From Venatoribacter cucullus (GTDB lineage Bacteria > Pseudomonadota > Gammaproteobacteria > Pseudomonadales > Oceanobacteraceae), in NCBI RefSeq assembly GCF_016132445.1, contig NZ_CP046056.1, positions 62,001-126,000 of the forward strand: a stretch of 64,000 bases of DNA. Direction: 5' to 3'. Under the pieces are notes generated by a model that saw only the letters and a list, made by a program, of their open reading frames with translations, had not been told where the DNA came from and did not search any database. The translations under genes were made by a program, and so were the position numbers. Shown here one piece after another: positions 10,553 through 19,352 of the stretch. The first letter of the stretch is position 1, and each line of letters opens with the position of its first letter.

Positions 10553-11782
10553 TCAGAACGTCGACCCCATATTGATGCGGAAACCGTTCAGATCGCTGCG
10601 GTCGGTCAGCATATAGCTGGCCCCCAGCTTAAAGTTAAAAAACGAATCGGCACGATCCTGCAGGGCGATGGCGCCGCCGATTTCATGGCTGCGGTCGGAA
10701 TACAGTTCGTCACCGAAGAAACGGGTGACGGTGTAGAACAGATCCACATGACCACCCCAGGATGTCGGTTTGCTGCTCCAGATCAGACCGTTGGTCATAA
10801 TGTTATTGGTCAGTTCCGGGTTAATAGCGAGCTCGCCGGCACTCAGTTCCGCACTGCGGGCATGGGTGAGCGAGTTACCAAAACGGAACTGCTGGCCGGC
10901 CAGGGTGAAGTCGTAGCGGGTGGTGAACGAGACCGTGTGCATCGCCGCCGCATTACCCAACTCTACTGAGCCGATCACGCCGTACGCATAAGCCGGAGTA
11001 AAGGACAGTTGTTGGGTGGCTGGAACACTGTAGGCAACGCCCAGCCCGACCCCATACGTTTTGGCCTCACCGTTGGTTTCGGCGTACGACAGCGGTAGCT
11101 TGAACGTCAGCTTATGACCGGGCGCCGAATCAAAATTAACGGTGTAGGACAGCGGCGCATTCAGGGTTTTTACCTCGTCATCATCCACCTGATAACTGCC
11201 GAACATTACGCCTAAATACGCCTTGTTATTGGTGTCGATATTCACGCCGGTGTTGTTATCACTGACCACATCCTGATAAGCCCCCGCGGCCATGGTGGAC
11301 ATTAAACTGGACGGGTTACCGGCGACCGGATCGGTGGGCGACACGGCCACCAGTTCACGGCTGATGCGGTTGAGAATATCGTCACCCTCGGCTTTCAGAA
11401 AATCGCGCAACTGGTCATTACTTTCAGAACGGGTAGCACCGGCAAAGGTTTTGTCGATACCCAGTGAATCCACTTTAAAACGCAATGCGGTTGAGTTGGC
11501 GGAATAGCTCAGGGTCATCGGCAGACCGCGGTAGTTCAGTATCCCCAGAGCATCGCTGGTGTCATTAAAATCGAAACTGAACTGCCGGTTCAGGTTGTTA
11601 TCATCGAAGGCGTCGATCAGCGCTTCGGCAGAGTTAAATGAATCCTGATAAGTTTCACTGCCGCTGGACACTTCAATATCAAACAGCGCTGCCTGCGCAG
11701 GCGCCGCCAGCAGAAAGGTGGTGGTGCACAGCAAGGCCGGCGACAGAGAACGTAAAAACAGGGACGGGGAAAACACTCGCAT
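10553..11782 (-). CDS. Orphan secreted beta-barrel protein
   Basis: A 409-aa protein with a long signal peptide ending AAPAQA. A mixed N-terminal domain of about 150 residues is rich in Asp/Asn/Ser (NLNRQFSFDFND), and a C-terminal part shows alternating strands and ends GFRINMGSTF, with the terminal Phe typical of outer-membrane barrels. The last 200-odd residues look like an autotransporter-type or 12-strand barrel, while the N-terminal part could be a periplasmic or surface domain. I recognise no named family. It stands alone: the gene before it on this strand is the decayed island, and the one after it converges from the other strand. Function unknown. Confidence 0.6.
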   Translation of the reverse strand: MRVFSPSLFLRSLSPALLCTTTFLLAAPAQAALFDIEVSSGSETYQDSFNSAEALIDAFDDNNLNRQFSFDFNDTSDALGILNYRGLPMTLSYSANSTALRFKVDSLGIDKTFAGATRSESNDQLRDFLKAEGDDILNRISRELVAVSPTDPVAGNPSSLMSTMAAGAYQDVVSDNNTGVNIDTNNKAYLGVMFGSYQVDDDEVKTLNAPLSYTVNFDSAPGHKLTFKLPLSYAETNGEAKTYGVGLGVAYSVPATQQLSFTPAYAYGVIGSVELGNAAAMHTVSFTTRYDFTLAGQQFRFGNSLTHARSAELSAGELAINPELTNNIMTNGLIWSSKPTSWGGHVDLFYTVTRFFGDELYSDRSHEIGGAIALQDRADSFFNFKLGASYMLTDRSDLNGFRINMGSTF

Positions 11783-12041
11783 CAGCAGCCCTCAGCAGTC
11801 AGCAGACTGCAGCAATGATCATTCAAAAAGCGGAGCGGATTTGTCGTTCCTCTCCACCACCAGAATATGCGGTGTAATACGCCAAAGGCTACGGCCTGAC
11901 TTGATCCGCGTCAGCTGAGTGGCAAATATTGCTTTCGGGAGTTCGCAGGCTGACAGGCATCAGATCAGCGCATGAATCAGAGTGTTTATGTTCGCGGGTA
12001 TCCGGGTGAAGGATGGCGTCGTGGCGTTACTCTGCTAAGGG

Positions 12042-12190
12042 TCAACCGTGTTGGCTGGCCCAGTCTTCAACCCGCAGACCGGGAACGCGCTCAAATTCGC
12101 GGACGTTATTGGTGACGATAATCAACCCCAGGCTACGCGCATGGGCGGCGATCATCTGATCATAGGGGCCGATGGGCTTACCGGTTCTGA
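12042..12190 (-). pseudogene. C-terminal fragment of a VapC-type PIN-domain toxin
   Basis: The minus-strand reading GKPIGPYDQMIAAHARSLGL, then IIVTNNVREFERV and a terminal GLRVEDW, is the unmistakable C-terminal third of a VapC PIN-domain ribonuclease: the second acidic cluster and the TNN-REF motif. The N-terminal half with the first catalytic Asp is missing, and no VapB antitoxin is present. Reading further upstream on this strand gives unrelated sequence that is antisense to the conjugation-protein fragment. The break at about 12190 therefore marks a deletion or recombination junction. This remnant cannot be an active toxin. Confidence 0.75.
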
Positions 12191-12215
12191 CTTGCCCGGT
12201 CCGCAGCTGACCGGT

Positions 12216-12725
12216 ATGCGTAGCGGCCAGATCGTCATAGGGTTCTTTATGGGGGTGACGTTTAACTGGGTGGTTGGCCACTGGATTAACGTGACGATCA
12301 TGCCGGCACATAACATTCAGAACTCAGATACATGGTTCCACCTAACGCAGATTGGCGGCTTGCTGCTGGTGTTCTCTGGTTTGCACCTGTTTGCGGCGTA
12401 TAAGTCATTCTCCCTAACCTGGGAACTGCCGAATGCGATTCTGCGCTGGATGGGTATTCAGGATCACCAAGACCTTGGAGAGCGTGAAGGTAAAGAGAAC
12501 ATCGTGGCGCTGGGTATGGCGGGCGGCCGTGGCATGAGTCCTGTTATGGCCGGTGGCAAGGGGCAAGAAGGTGGCGGTGGCGGTGGCGATGGCGGTGGTA
12601 AGGAACCGAACAAGTTGAGTGACGATGATGGCGGCGAAGTTGATCCCAATACGGACAAAACACCACCGGGGGCCGGGCCGGCTTCGACCAATGAGGCAGA
12701 TCAGGCTGACCCGAATAAACAGTAA
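12216..12725 (+). pseudogene. 3' fragment of a conjugation membrane protein (DotA/TraY-like)
   Basis: An open frame of about 170 residues from the ATG at 12216. The frame is also open back to 12048, but that part is antisense to vapC. It contains two hydrophobic segments (near QIVIGFFMGVTFNWVVGHW and TQIGGLLLVFSGLHLFAA), the phrase WELPNAILRWMG, and a long Gly/Lys/Asp-rich hydrophilic tail (GGGGGGDGGG). A membrane domain ending in a PxxxLRWxG-like motif followed by a Gly-rich tail is what I know from C termini of DotA/TraY or TrbL proteins of conjugative elements. Full-length proteins are several hundred residues longer, so this is a 5'-truncated remnant. Family assignment is tentative; being a fragment is more certain. 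Confidence 0.5.
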
Positions 12726-13646
12726 TCAGAAAAACCAGTTCGCCCCGTTAGCTCTGCCGTAGCCGGTTAAAACTCCGGCTGCGGTGCCTGCCCGGTAGCA
12801 ATCGGCCTTTTTGCCGGTTTCGATATTGATACCGAAGTCCCGCGCCAGCCGACCGGCTGGCAGGTGCAGGTCAAACCGCTGATCCGGGTGCAGCTTGCGG
12901 GTTTCGGCGGAGGACGGGAACGGAACGCCATCGCTTTCATCAATACCAAACACTATCCGGCCATTCCAGTAGTCAAAGCGTTCCTGCTCAAAGGCATCAC
13001 GCACGGTTTCGCTTTCTTCGTAGTTCATGGCCCGCTCACGCAGGGCATGGTACTCGCTGGATTCCTTAACGAACGCATCCAGCAGCCGGCGACCCCGCAG
13101 CTGGGCCGTTTCCGGGGTAGGGTTCAGCATGGCCGCAGTGACCAATGCGCCGAACTTCGCCATCACTTCGTTATGCAGGCACCAGTCAAACCATTCCATC
13201 CGGCACAGCAGGCGCAGGTTGATGTACTGGCGATCTTCAAAGCTGATCTGCTTGGCCTGGGTATGACGGTTAGAAAGATTGCCAAAAGCCAGACCGGCAT
13301 AGTTCCATTTGCCATCCGTGAGTTGCGCCAACAGCTGAAAGCGGAAGCGCAGCAGTTCCATCGCCATATTGTTGGTGTAACCAGCCACCACCACACCCCG
13401 GCCTGCCACCATGCCGGCCTCGTTGGCATCTATCAGCAGGTCGTAGAGGTGGTTAAAGTCATCCACCAGCCCGTTGTAATCATCCAGCAGTTCTTTGTTC
13501 CGGGCTTTCAGTTTGCTGGCGTGACGCCGCCAAGAATCCAGATCATCTTCCAGCACGGAAATGTTATGAGCCGCGACACGGGCCTCTTGGCGCAGCTGGC
13601 CTTCACGAATCCATGCGCCGGTATTCAGGTCAGAGGGTTTGAACAT
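12726..13646 (-). CDS. Hypothetical 306-aa protein in mobile-island remnant
   Basis: I recognise no family. The first 75 residues are strongly helical and charged with a heptad-like pattern (a coiled coil around residues 20-70). The rest is a mixed globular domain rich in Trp, Tyr and Arg, with no signal peptide or membrane helix and no obvious catalytic motif. The ATG at 13646 is preceded by AAGGAAAACCC, a usable ribosome site. The stop codon abuts the TAA of the converging conjugation fragment without overlap. Its position between two broken mobile genes suggests it is cargo of the same element. It is intact over its whole length, so it may still be expressed. Confidence 0.6.
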   Translation of the reverse strand: MFKPSDLNTGAWIREGQLRQEARVAAHNISVLEDDLDSWRRHASKLKARNKELLDDYNGLVDDFNHLYDLLIDANEAGMVAGRGVVVAGYTNNMAMELLRFRFQLLAQLTDGKWNYAGLAFGNLSNRHTQAKQISFEDRQYINLRLLCRMEWFDWCLHNEVMAKFGALVTAAMLNPTPETAQLRGRRLLDAFVKESSEYHALRERAMNYEESETVRDAFEQERFDYWNGRIVFGIDESDGVPFPSSAETRKLHPDQRFDLHLPAGRLARDFGINIETGKKADCYRAGTAAGVLTGYGRANGANWFF

Positions 13647-13713
13647 GGGTTTTCCTTATCGGCTGTTCCTTGGCGCAAGAATACCATTGGTGCCAATGAG
13701 CACCAGAAATGAA

Positions 13714-13753
13714 AACGGGTTTTGTCGATACTCTGGTGTGAACAAAACCCGTT
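13714..13753. repeat. 12-bp inverted repeat (AACGGGTTTTGT / ACAAAACCCGTT)
   Basis: Perfect 12-bp arms separated by 16 bp, in the gap upstream of the 306-aa gene. It could be a terminator, an operator or part of an insertion-sequence end. The T-run within each arm is internal, so intrinsic termination is uncertain. Confidence 0.55.
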
Positions 13754-13808
13754 GATGATCAAAAAACAGGAAATATGATCGACAAATCCATCTGGCGACA
13801 AGGGTATG

Positions 13809-13871
13809 AAGGCCACCTGTATTGGATGCAAGGTCACCTGCATTTGAATCGAGGTCACCTGTATTTGAATC
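13809..13871. repeat. Three tandem 21-bp repeats, possible IS21-type terminus remnant
   Basis: Three back-to-back 21-bp units (13809-13829, 13830-13850, 13851-13871) share the core GG(C/T)CACCTG(T/C)ATT(T/G)GAAT. The last two differ at only two positions. Multiple short direct repeats at an end are typical of transposase-binding ends of IS21-family elements, but no istA or istB gene is present. This is either a solo end left after deletion or an unrelated repeat. The right side runs into the broken RhuM gene within about 45 bp. Confidence 0.6.
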
Positions 13872-13914
13872 GGCTACGGCAAACTTATCGAGCCTATTAT
13901 GCTGCTCGAGTGAC

Positions 13915-14176
13915 CATTTACCTGACGTTTTCCTTCCTGCTGAACTTGTAAGTAATCCTTACAGGTTGCGCTCCTATCAAGCTCGCCTTCTTCATAGACC
14001 GAGCGGATATGCTGCGTAATCGCTTGCGGTGTGACCTGATAGAGTTCGGCCATCATCGCCTGCGACAGTCACAGGGTATCGCCGGCAAAGCGACACTCAA
14101 TCCGCACCCGGCCATCGGCGGAGGCGAACATGAGAAATTCCCCTTGTGGTGCCTGCGGCAGGCTTTGATCGCTCAT
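13915..14176 (-). pseudogene. RhuM-family (virulence protein RhuM) N-terminal pseudogene
   Basis: Read from the ATG at 14176, the protein begins MSDQSLPQAPQGEF and continues through RVRIECRFAGDTL. It then hits TGA at 14069-14071 and continues in the same frame with LSQAMMAELYQ, VTPQAITQHIRSVY and ATCKDYLQVQQEGKRQV. In RhuM relatives the residue at the stop is Trp (TLWLSQ), so a TGG to TGA change explains it exactly. Similarity ends near 13915, where unrelated sequence starts, so at least two thirds of the gene is lost. The ATG lies 3 bp after the glmS stop codon. RhuM genes are usually cargo of pathogenicity or restriction islands, consistent with a mobile origin. Confidence 0.8.
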
Positions 14177-14179
14177 GCG

Positions 14180-15994
14180 TTATTCCACGGTAACCGACTT
14201 GGCCAGGTTGCGCGGCTGGTCCACATCGGTGCCTTTGATCACCGCCACGTGGTAGCTCAGCAGTTGCAGCGGCAAGGTGTAGAGCACCGGGGCGATGATG
14301 TCGTCGCAGGCTGGCATCGGCAGCACGACCATGTTGGACTGCGGCTCAATGGCGGCGGCTTCGCCGGCAAACACGAACAGTTCACCGCCACGGGCGCGCA
14401 CTTCTTCAATGTTGGATTTCAGTTTTTCCACCAGATCGTTGTGCGGCGCGACCACCACAATGGGCATTTCGGCGTCGATCAGGGCCAGCGGGCCGTGTTT
14501 CAGCTCGCCGGCGGCGTAGGCTTCGGCGTGGATGTAGGAAATTTCTTTCAGTTTCAGCGCCCCTTCCATGGCGATGGGGTACTGGTCGCCGCGGCCAAGG
14601 AACAACGCGTGGTGTTTTTCGGCAAAGCGTTCGGCCAGCTGCTGAATATCGGCGTTCATGCCCAGTGCCTTGTCGATTAAGCCCGGCAGGTGGGTTAAGG
14701 CATCGGTCAGGCGTTTTTCGGTGGCGCTGTCCATGCCGCGGCCACGGCCCAGCGCAGCGGTGAGCAGCAGCAGGGCAACCAGCTGGGTGGTGAAGGCTTT
14801 GGTGGACGCCACGCCGATTTCGGCACCGGCGCGGGTCATCAGCGCCATATCGGATTCACGCACCAGCGACGAGCCGGGCACGTTGCAGACGGTGAGGGTT
14901 TTGCTGAAGCCCAGTTCTTTGGCCAGCCGCAGCGCGGCCAGCGTGTCGGCGGTTTCGCCGGACTGGGAAATGGTCACCAGCAGGCTGTTCGGGCGCACCA
15001 CGGATTTGCGGTAGCGGAATTCGGAGGCGATTTCGACGTTGCAGGCAATGCCGGCCAGTCCTTCTATCCAGTAACGGGCGGTCATGCCGGCGTGGTAGCT
15101 GGTGCCGCAGGCGATGATCTGTACCTGTTCGATGCCGCTTAAATCGCCCAGCGCTTCCAGATTCAGCTGGCCGTTAAACAGCCGACCTTCCAGTGTATTG
15201 GCGATGGCCTGCGGCTGTTCGTAGATTTCTTTCAGCATGTAGTGGCGGAATTCGCCTTTGTCGCCGGCGTCGTGTTCAACGGTGGATTCCTGCGCCTCGC
15301 GTTCGGCCGGCTGGTTGTTCAGGTCGTACACGCTGATGCCATCGCGGCGGATTTCGGCCACATCACCTTCTTCGAGGAAGGCGAACTTGCGCGTTACCGG
15401 CAGCAGTGCCAGCTGGTCGGAGGCGACAAAGTGTTCGCCGATGCCAAAACCGATGACCAGCGGGCTGCCGGAGCGGGCGACGATCATGCGTTCAGGCTGT
15501 TTACGATCGACCACCACCATGCCGTAAGCACCGTGCAGCTGGGTGCGGGTGGCCATCACGGCGTCCAGTAACGACGACGCGGTTTTCAGTTCGCGCTCAA
15601 CCAGATGGGCGATCACTTCGGTGTCGGTCTGGGAGGTGAACACATAGCCCTGGGCCTGCAGTTGGCGGCGCAGCACTTCGTGGTTTTCGATAATGCCGTT
15701 GTGCACCACGGCAATGTCGCCGGAGACGTGCGGGTGCGCGTTGGCTTCCGACGGTTCGCCGTGGGTGGCCCAACGGGTGTGGGCAATACCGGTGCCGCCC
15801 GGCATGGGGTAGGTGTGTACGGCATCGGCCAGCGCCTGCACTTTGCCCAGGCGGCGGGTGCGGGTCAGCTCGCCGGCACCATTGATAATGGCCAGACCGG
15901 CGGAATCGTAGCCGCGGTATTCCAGTCGTTTCAGGCCTTCCAGCAGAATATCGGCCACGTCACGTTGCGCCACGGCGCCTACGATGCCACACAT
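14180..15994 (-). CDS. glmS: Glutamine-fructose-6-phosphate aminotransferase (isomerizing)
   Basis: A 604-aa GlmS that makes glucosamine-6-phosphate, the entry step to UDP-GlcNAc, peptidoglycan and LPS. The N terminus MCGIVGAV provides the Cys nucleophile of the glutamine amidotransferase domain (about 1-240). Two SIS sugar-isomerase domains follow ([21 protein letters not shown]), and the end KSVTVE is the typical GlmS tail. It is preceded by glmR with a 2-bp gap and has a good ribosome site, AAGGAG, inside the end of glmR, so the two are co-transcribed. The sequence just beyond the stop is the classic attTn7 region, and here it is followed at once by mobile-element debris. Confidence 0.98.
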   Translation of the reverse strand: MCGIVGAVAQRDVADILLEGLKRLEYRGYDSAGLAIINGAGELTRTRRLGKVQALADAVHTYPMPGGTGIAHTRWATHGEPSEANAHPHVSGDIAVVHNGIIENHEVLRRQLQAQGYVFTSQTDTEVIAHLVERELKTASSLLDAVMATRTQLHGAYGMVVVDRKQPERMIVARSGSPLVIGFGIGEHFVASDQLALLPVTRKFAFLEEGDVAEIRRDGISVYDLNNQPAEREAQESTVEHDAGDKGEFRHYMLKEIYEQPQAIANTLEGRLFNGQLNLEALGDLSGIEQVQIIACGTSYHAGMTARYWIEGLAGIACNVEIASEFRYRKSVVRPNSLLVTISQSGETADTLAALRLAKELGFSKTLTVCNVPGSSLVRESDMALMTRAGAEIGVASTKAFTTQLVALLLLTAALGRGRGMDSATEKRLTDALTHLPGLIDKALGMNADIQQLAERFAEKHHALFLGRGDQYPIAMEGALKLKEISYIHAEAYAAGELKHGPLALIDAEMPIVVVAPHNDLVEKLKSNIEEVRARGGELFVFAGEAAAIEPQSNMVVLPMPACDDIIAPVLYTLPLQLLSYHVAVIKGTDVDQPRNLAKSVTVE

Positions 15995-15996
15995 AG

Positions 15997-16788
15997 TTAT
16001 GCTCCTTGATGGGGGCCGGCGATGATGACGCGCACGCCCTGTTGTTCGATTTGGGTTTGGTGTTCCGGGCGCAGGCGGTCATCGGTGATAAGGATGTTCA
16101 CCGCGCTCCAGGGTAATTCGAGGTTCGGAATGCGCCGGCCGACTTTGTCGGCTTCGGCCAGTACCACCACTTCGCGGGCCGCTTCCGCCATCACGCGGCT
16201 GAGGCTGAACAGTTCGTTAAAGGTGGTGGTGCCACGCTCCAGGTCGATGCCATCGCAGCCGATAAACAGCTGATCAAAGTCGTACGAGCGCAACACCTGT
16301 TCGGCAATCTGGCCCTGAAACGATTCGGAATGCGCATCCCAGGTACCGCCGCTGAGCAGCAGGGTGGGTTCGTTCTCCAGTTCGCGCACGGCGTTGGCGA
16401 CGTTCAGCGAGTTGGTCATTACCACTAAGCCGCGTTTGCTGTGTAAGGCCGGAATCAGGGCGGCGGTGGTGGTGCCGAAGTCGATAATGATGCGGTTGTG
16501 GTCGCGGATCAGAGCGGCCGCTGCGCTGGCAATGGCTTGCTTGCGTTGCGAAATGTTTTCTTTCGGTTCGCTGTGGTCATCGGCACTGGTCAGTTCCGCC
16601 GGCAGCTGCACAGCACCGCCGTAACGGCGCAGCAGCAGGCCGCTTTGTTCCAGTGTGGACAGGTCTTTGCGGATGGTAACTTCGGAGGTTTCAAAGCGCC
16701 GCGCCAGTTCATCGACCTGCACCTGCCCCTGCTCGTTTAACAGAGCGAGGATGCCATGGCGGCGTTGCACGGTGTTGCGTTTGGGCAT
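15997..16788 (-). CDS. glmR: DeoR-family regulator of amino-sugar synthesis (GlmR-like)
   Basis: A 263-aa DeoR/GlpR-type transcription factor: an N-terminal winged helix-turn-helix ([20 protein letters not shown], then [17 protein letters not shown]) and a C-terminal sugar-phosphate-binding domain ([27 protein letters not shown]). Its place directly before glmS, separated by 2 bp, matches the Pseudomonas gene called glmR. By analogy it likely senses an amino-sugar phosphate and controls glmS. In pseudomonads glmU is beside these genes; here it is about 9 kb away, so the cluster has been split. Confidence 0.85.
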   Translation of the reverse strand: MPKRNTVQRRHGILALLNEQGQVQVDELARRFETSEVTIRKDLSTLEQSGLLLRRYGGAVQLPAELTSADDHSEPKENISQRKQAIASAAAALIRDHNRIIIDFGTTTAALIPALHSKRGLVVMTNSLNVANAVRELENEPTLLLSGGTWDAHSESFQGQIAEQVLRSYDFDQLFIGCDGIDLERGTTTFNELFSLSRVMAEAAREVVVLAEADKVGRRIPNLELPWSAVNILITDDRLRPEHQTQIEQQGVRVIIAGPHQGA

Positions 16789-16866
16789 GAATTGGCCTGT
16801 TTAAGTTTCGTTCCGAAAGAATGGGGCGGAAATCTATCAGAACGAAACAAAAAAGCAAGTTACCGC

Positions 16867-18489
16867 TCAGGCCATGCAGCTGCGGTTGCGGCCTTCATGC
16901 TTGGCTTTGTACAGCGCTTTGTCGGCGCGCTCAAACACCGTATCCGGCGATTCCAGTGAATGAAATTCGCTGATGCCGAACGACAGGGTGATGGGCACCC
17001 GTTCTTTGCGGAAATTGAAGGGGCTGTTTTCGACGGTCTGGCGCAGTTTTTCAGCGGCCAGCAGGGCCCCTTCGGCATTGGTTTCCGGCATCAGAATAAC
17101 GAACTCTTCACCGCCGTAACGGGCAATAAAATCGACATCACGCAGGTTTTTACGCAAAGAGCGGGCAATCAGTTGCAGCACTTTGTCGCCAGCCAGGTGG
17201 CCATAGGTGTCGTTAATGCTTTTGAAGTGGTCAACGTCACACACCACCAGTGACAGTGGGCTGCCATAGCGGTGACGGCGGGCCAGTTCTTCTTCCAGTT
17301 TTTTCTGGTAGGCATCGCGGTTGGGCAGGCCGGTTAAGGTGTCGTGGCTGGCGCGGCGGCGCTGTTCTTCAATGGCGATGCGGCTGTCGCTGACTTCCTG
17401 TTCCATTTCATTCAGGCGCTTTTGCAGCAGTTCCAGCTTTTCGGCCAGCCGCTGTTCGCGTTCATCTTCTTCGCGCTGGTATTTGTCCATCGCTTCCACG
17501 ATCAGCATCAGGTGGTCACGGACGCTGACGCCCAGTTCACCCAGATCACCGGAACCGGTCACTACGGAGCGGATATCGGCAATTTGTTCCCGCACCATGT
17601 TGTCGAGGGCTTCCCGCGCTTGTTTGCGGTCGGCCTGACCGGCGCTGGCCTCGCTGACCAGTATGCGGATGGCCTGCAGGCGCTGGTCCAGGCTGTGCAG
17701 AAAATTTTCCAGCTCGGCCTGGCTGTTGCCCAGACACTGCAGCAGGAATTCGGTGGTGTCTTCCAGCAGCGGCACCAGCTCAAACCAGTTGAGGCCTTGT
17801 TGTAAGCGCTGTTGCAGACTTTGTGACTGGTAATTCAGACGCTCCGGCACCACCAGCTGGGCCAGCAGGTTCAGCAGGGTGTCTGAGACGTCCTGAGCAA
17901 TATGAGAAAAGCCCGGTTCGCTGGCGTCGGCTTCTTTGGCGATGACTTCTTCAGCGGGCTGTTCCGCCGGTTTGAACCAGCGCTGCCACCATTTGCTTTG
18001 ACGGGCGTCTTCATGGCCTTCGAGGGTGGCGATTTCGCCGACAATCTGAATCCAGTTCTGTAACTGACGGATATAGCCTGACCAGTGTTTCAGTTCGCTG
18101 CCGGCATTTTTCTGCACGTCTTTAATGCGTTTCTGCAGTTCCCGGGGCAGCGGGCATTGGCCAAGCTTCTCCGCTGCATCGCTGATCTGGCCCAGCAGCA
18201 CTTCGGCCTGAGCCAGGTTCAGGTCTTCATACTGGTGCACGGCGCGTTCCAGATCGTCCAGAATGCGGTGCAGTGTACTGCCGTTTTTCAGGGCGTTGCG
18301 CAGATCGTGCAGCGAGCTGTCGATCGTGCCGGCCTGTCCTTGCGCCAGCAGGGAAACCATTACCAGGCCACGACGCATCTGCTCGTGCTGGTGTTCCTGA
18401 TTGCGTTTCAGTTTTTCATGCCGATCCAGCAGGTCGAGGTATTTGTCGCGCCAGCGGCGGGTGGCTTCAGCACCTGATCCTTCAGTCAT
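16867..18489 (-). CDS. Soluble diguanylate cyclase (GGEEF) with coiled-coil N terminus
   Basis: A 540-aa protein with no signal peptide or membrane helix. Residues 1-370 are mostly helical and charged, with a long coiled coil around 310-370. The C-terminal GGDEF domain has GLPNRDAYQKKL, the active signature GGEEF at about 459-463, and an RxxD inhibitory site (RDVD) just before it, so product inhibition by c-di-GMP is expected. The order DGC-EEP hydrolase-dsbA-cytochromes-engB is the same as around P. aeruginosa PA5487 (DgcH), supporting orthology. The ATG at 18489 has a GGGGAA ribosome site. All catalytic features seem intact. Confidence 0.92.
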   Translation of the reverse strand: MTEGSGAEATRRWRDKYLDLLDRHEKLKRNQEHQHEQMRRGLVMVSLLAQGQAGTIDSSLHDLRNALKNGSTLHRILDDLERAVHQYEDLNLAQAEVLLGQISDAAEKLGQCPLPRELQKRIKDVQKNAGSELKHWSGYIRQLQNWIQIVGEIATLEGHEDARQSKWWQRWFKPAEQPAEEVIAKEADASEPGFSHIAQDVSDTLLNLLAQLVVPERLNYQSQSLQQRLQQGLNWFELVPLLEDTTEFLLQCLGNSQAELENFLHSLDQRLQAIRILVSEASAGQADRKQAREALDNMVREQIADIRSVVTGSGDLGELGVSVRDHLMLIVEAMDKYQREEDEREQRLAEKLELLQKRLNEMEQEVSDSRIAIEEQRRRASHDTLTGLPNRDAYQKKLEEELARRHRYGSPLSLVVCDVDHFKSINDTYGHLAGDKVLQLIARSLRKNLRDVDFIARYGGEEFVILMPETNAEGALLAAEKLRQTVENSPFNFRKERVPITLSFGISEFHSLESPDTVFERADKALYKAKHEGRNRSCMA

Positions 18490-18557
18490 CGGGTTCCCCG
18501 CAGTTCAGCCATAAAAAAATTGTGGGCATAGTATAGGTGAAGTTGCTGGCGGTGAAA

Positions 18558-19352
18558 TCAGCCAGACAGCCCCGGCAGGATTATTTCTGCCGCTACCGGC
18601 AAATGATCGGACAGCGGATGGTCAATAACGGCAATGCGCTGCAGCGCAATGGAGTCGGACAGCAGAATATGGTCCAGCCCACGCTGCGGACGCCAGCTGG
18701 GGTAGGTGGCGCGGGCGGTCAGCGGATGCAGGTTCAGATGCTGCAGCGGGCTGTGGCGCAACAGTATTTCGGCTTCCTGATTCAGGTCGCCCATAATCAC
18801 CAGATGCTTGGCGTGCCGGACTTTTTCGCACAGAAATTCCAGCTGGCCGAACTGAGTGCGTTTGCCCAGCGCCAGATGCGTGATGGCGACGGTTAGGGCA
18901 TCGTTACCTTCGCCAAAGGTCAGCAACATCAACCCTCTGCCGGGCAATAATCCGGGCAGCTGGAATTGTTCCACCTGGACGGCCGGCAAGCGGGTTAAAA
19001 CCCCGTTACTGTGCTGGGCAAACTGCCCCAGATTGCGGTTAACCTGTTGATACCAATGCGGAAAACCGGCTTCGGCGGCCAGCCGGGCGACCTGATTCTG
19101 CTGGCGGCTGCGCCAGCTGCCAGCATCGGCTTCCTGTAAGGCGACCAGGTCAAAATGGCTGACCAGCTGGGCAATGTGTTGCAGGGCGGCATCCCGGTTG
19201 CGGCTGGGGAGCAGATGCTGCCAGCTGCGCAGCAGGTAATGATGGTAAGCGGCGGTCTGGATGCCGACCTGAATATTGAAGGAGAGTAAGCGAAGGGTGT
19301 TGGCGGCGCGGGGCGCCGCCGTGAATTCCTGCAGGGTACAGAAATCGCTCAT
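18558..19352 (-). CDS. Endonuclease/exonuclease/phosphatase family hydrolase
   Basis: A 264-aa EEP-fold protein (DNase I/exonuclease III superfamily), metal-dependent and acting on a phosphodiester or phosphomonoester. Visible motifs are LLSFNIQVG (Asn), LVALQEAD (metal-binding Glu), LVIMGDLNQEAE (the GDxN metal/catalytic pair), RGLDHILLS and DHLPVAAEI (catalytic His). There is no signal peptide, so it is cytoplasmic. It is coupled to dsbA by a 4-bp ATGA overlap. The true substrate is unknown. The same neighbour occurs in pseudomonads beside dsbA, so the pairing is old, though no functional link is established. Confidence 0.88.
   Translation of the reverse strand: MSDFCTLQEFTAAPRAANTLRLLSFNIQVGIQTAAYHHYLLRSWQHLLPSRNRDAALQHIAQLVSHFDLVALQEADAGSWRSRQQNQVARLAAEAGFPHWYQQVNRNLGQFAQHSNGVLTRLPAVQVEQFQLPGLLPGRGLMLLTFGEGNDALTVAITHLALGKRTQFGQLEFLCEKVRHAKHLVIMGDLNQEAEILLRHSPLQHLNLHPLTARATYPSWRPQRGLDHILLSDSIALQRIAVIDHPLSDHLPVAAEIILPGLSG

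Noticed and set aside
14100..14180. Tn7 right or left end downstream of glmS
   Set aside because: I found no Tn7 TGTGGGCGG-type terminus about 25 bp beyond the stop, and no TnsABCD genes are in the window. Only general mobile debris is supported.
14009..15994. Long open frames opposite glmS on the plus strand
   Set aside because: They mirror a confident essential gene, have no SD, and are rich in His/Gln/Arg as expected from antisense of a G+C-rich gene.
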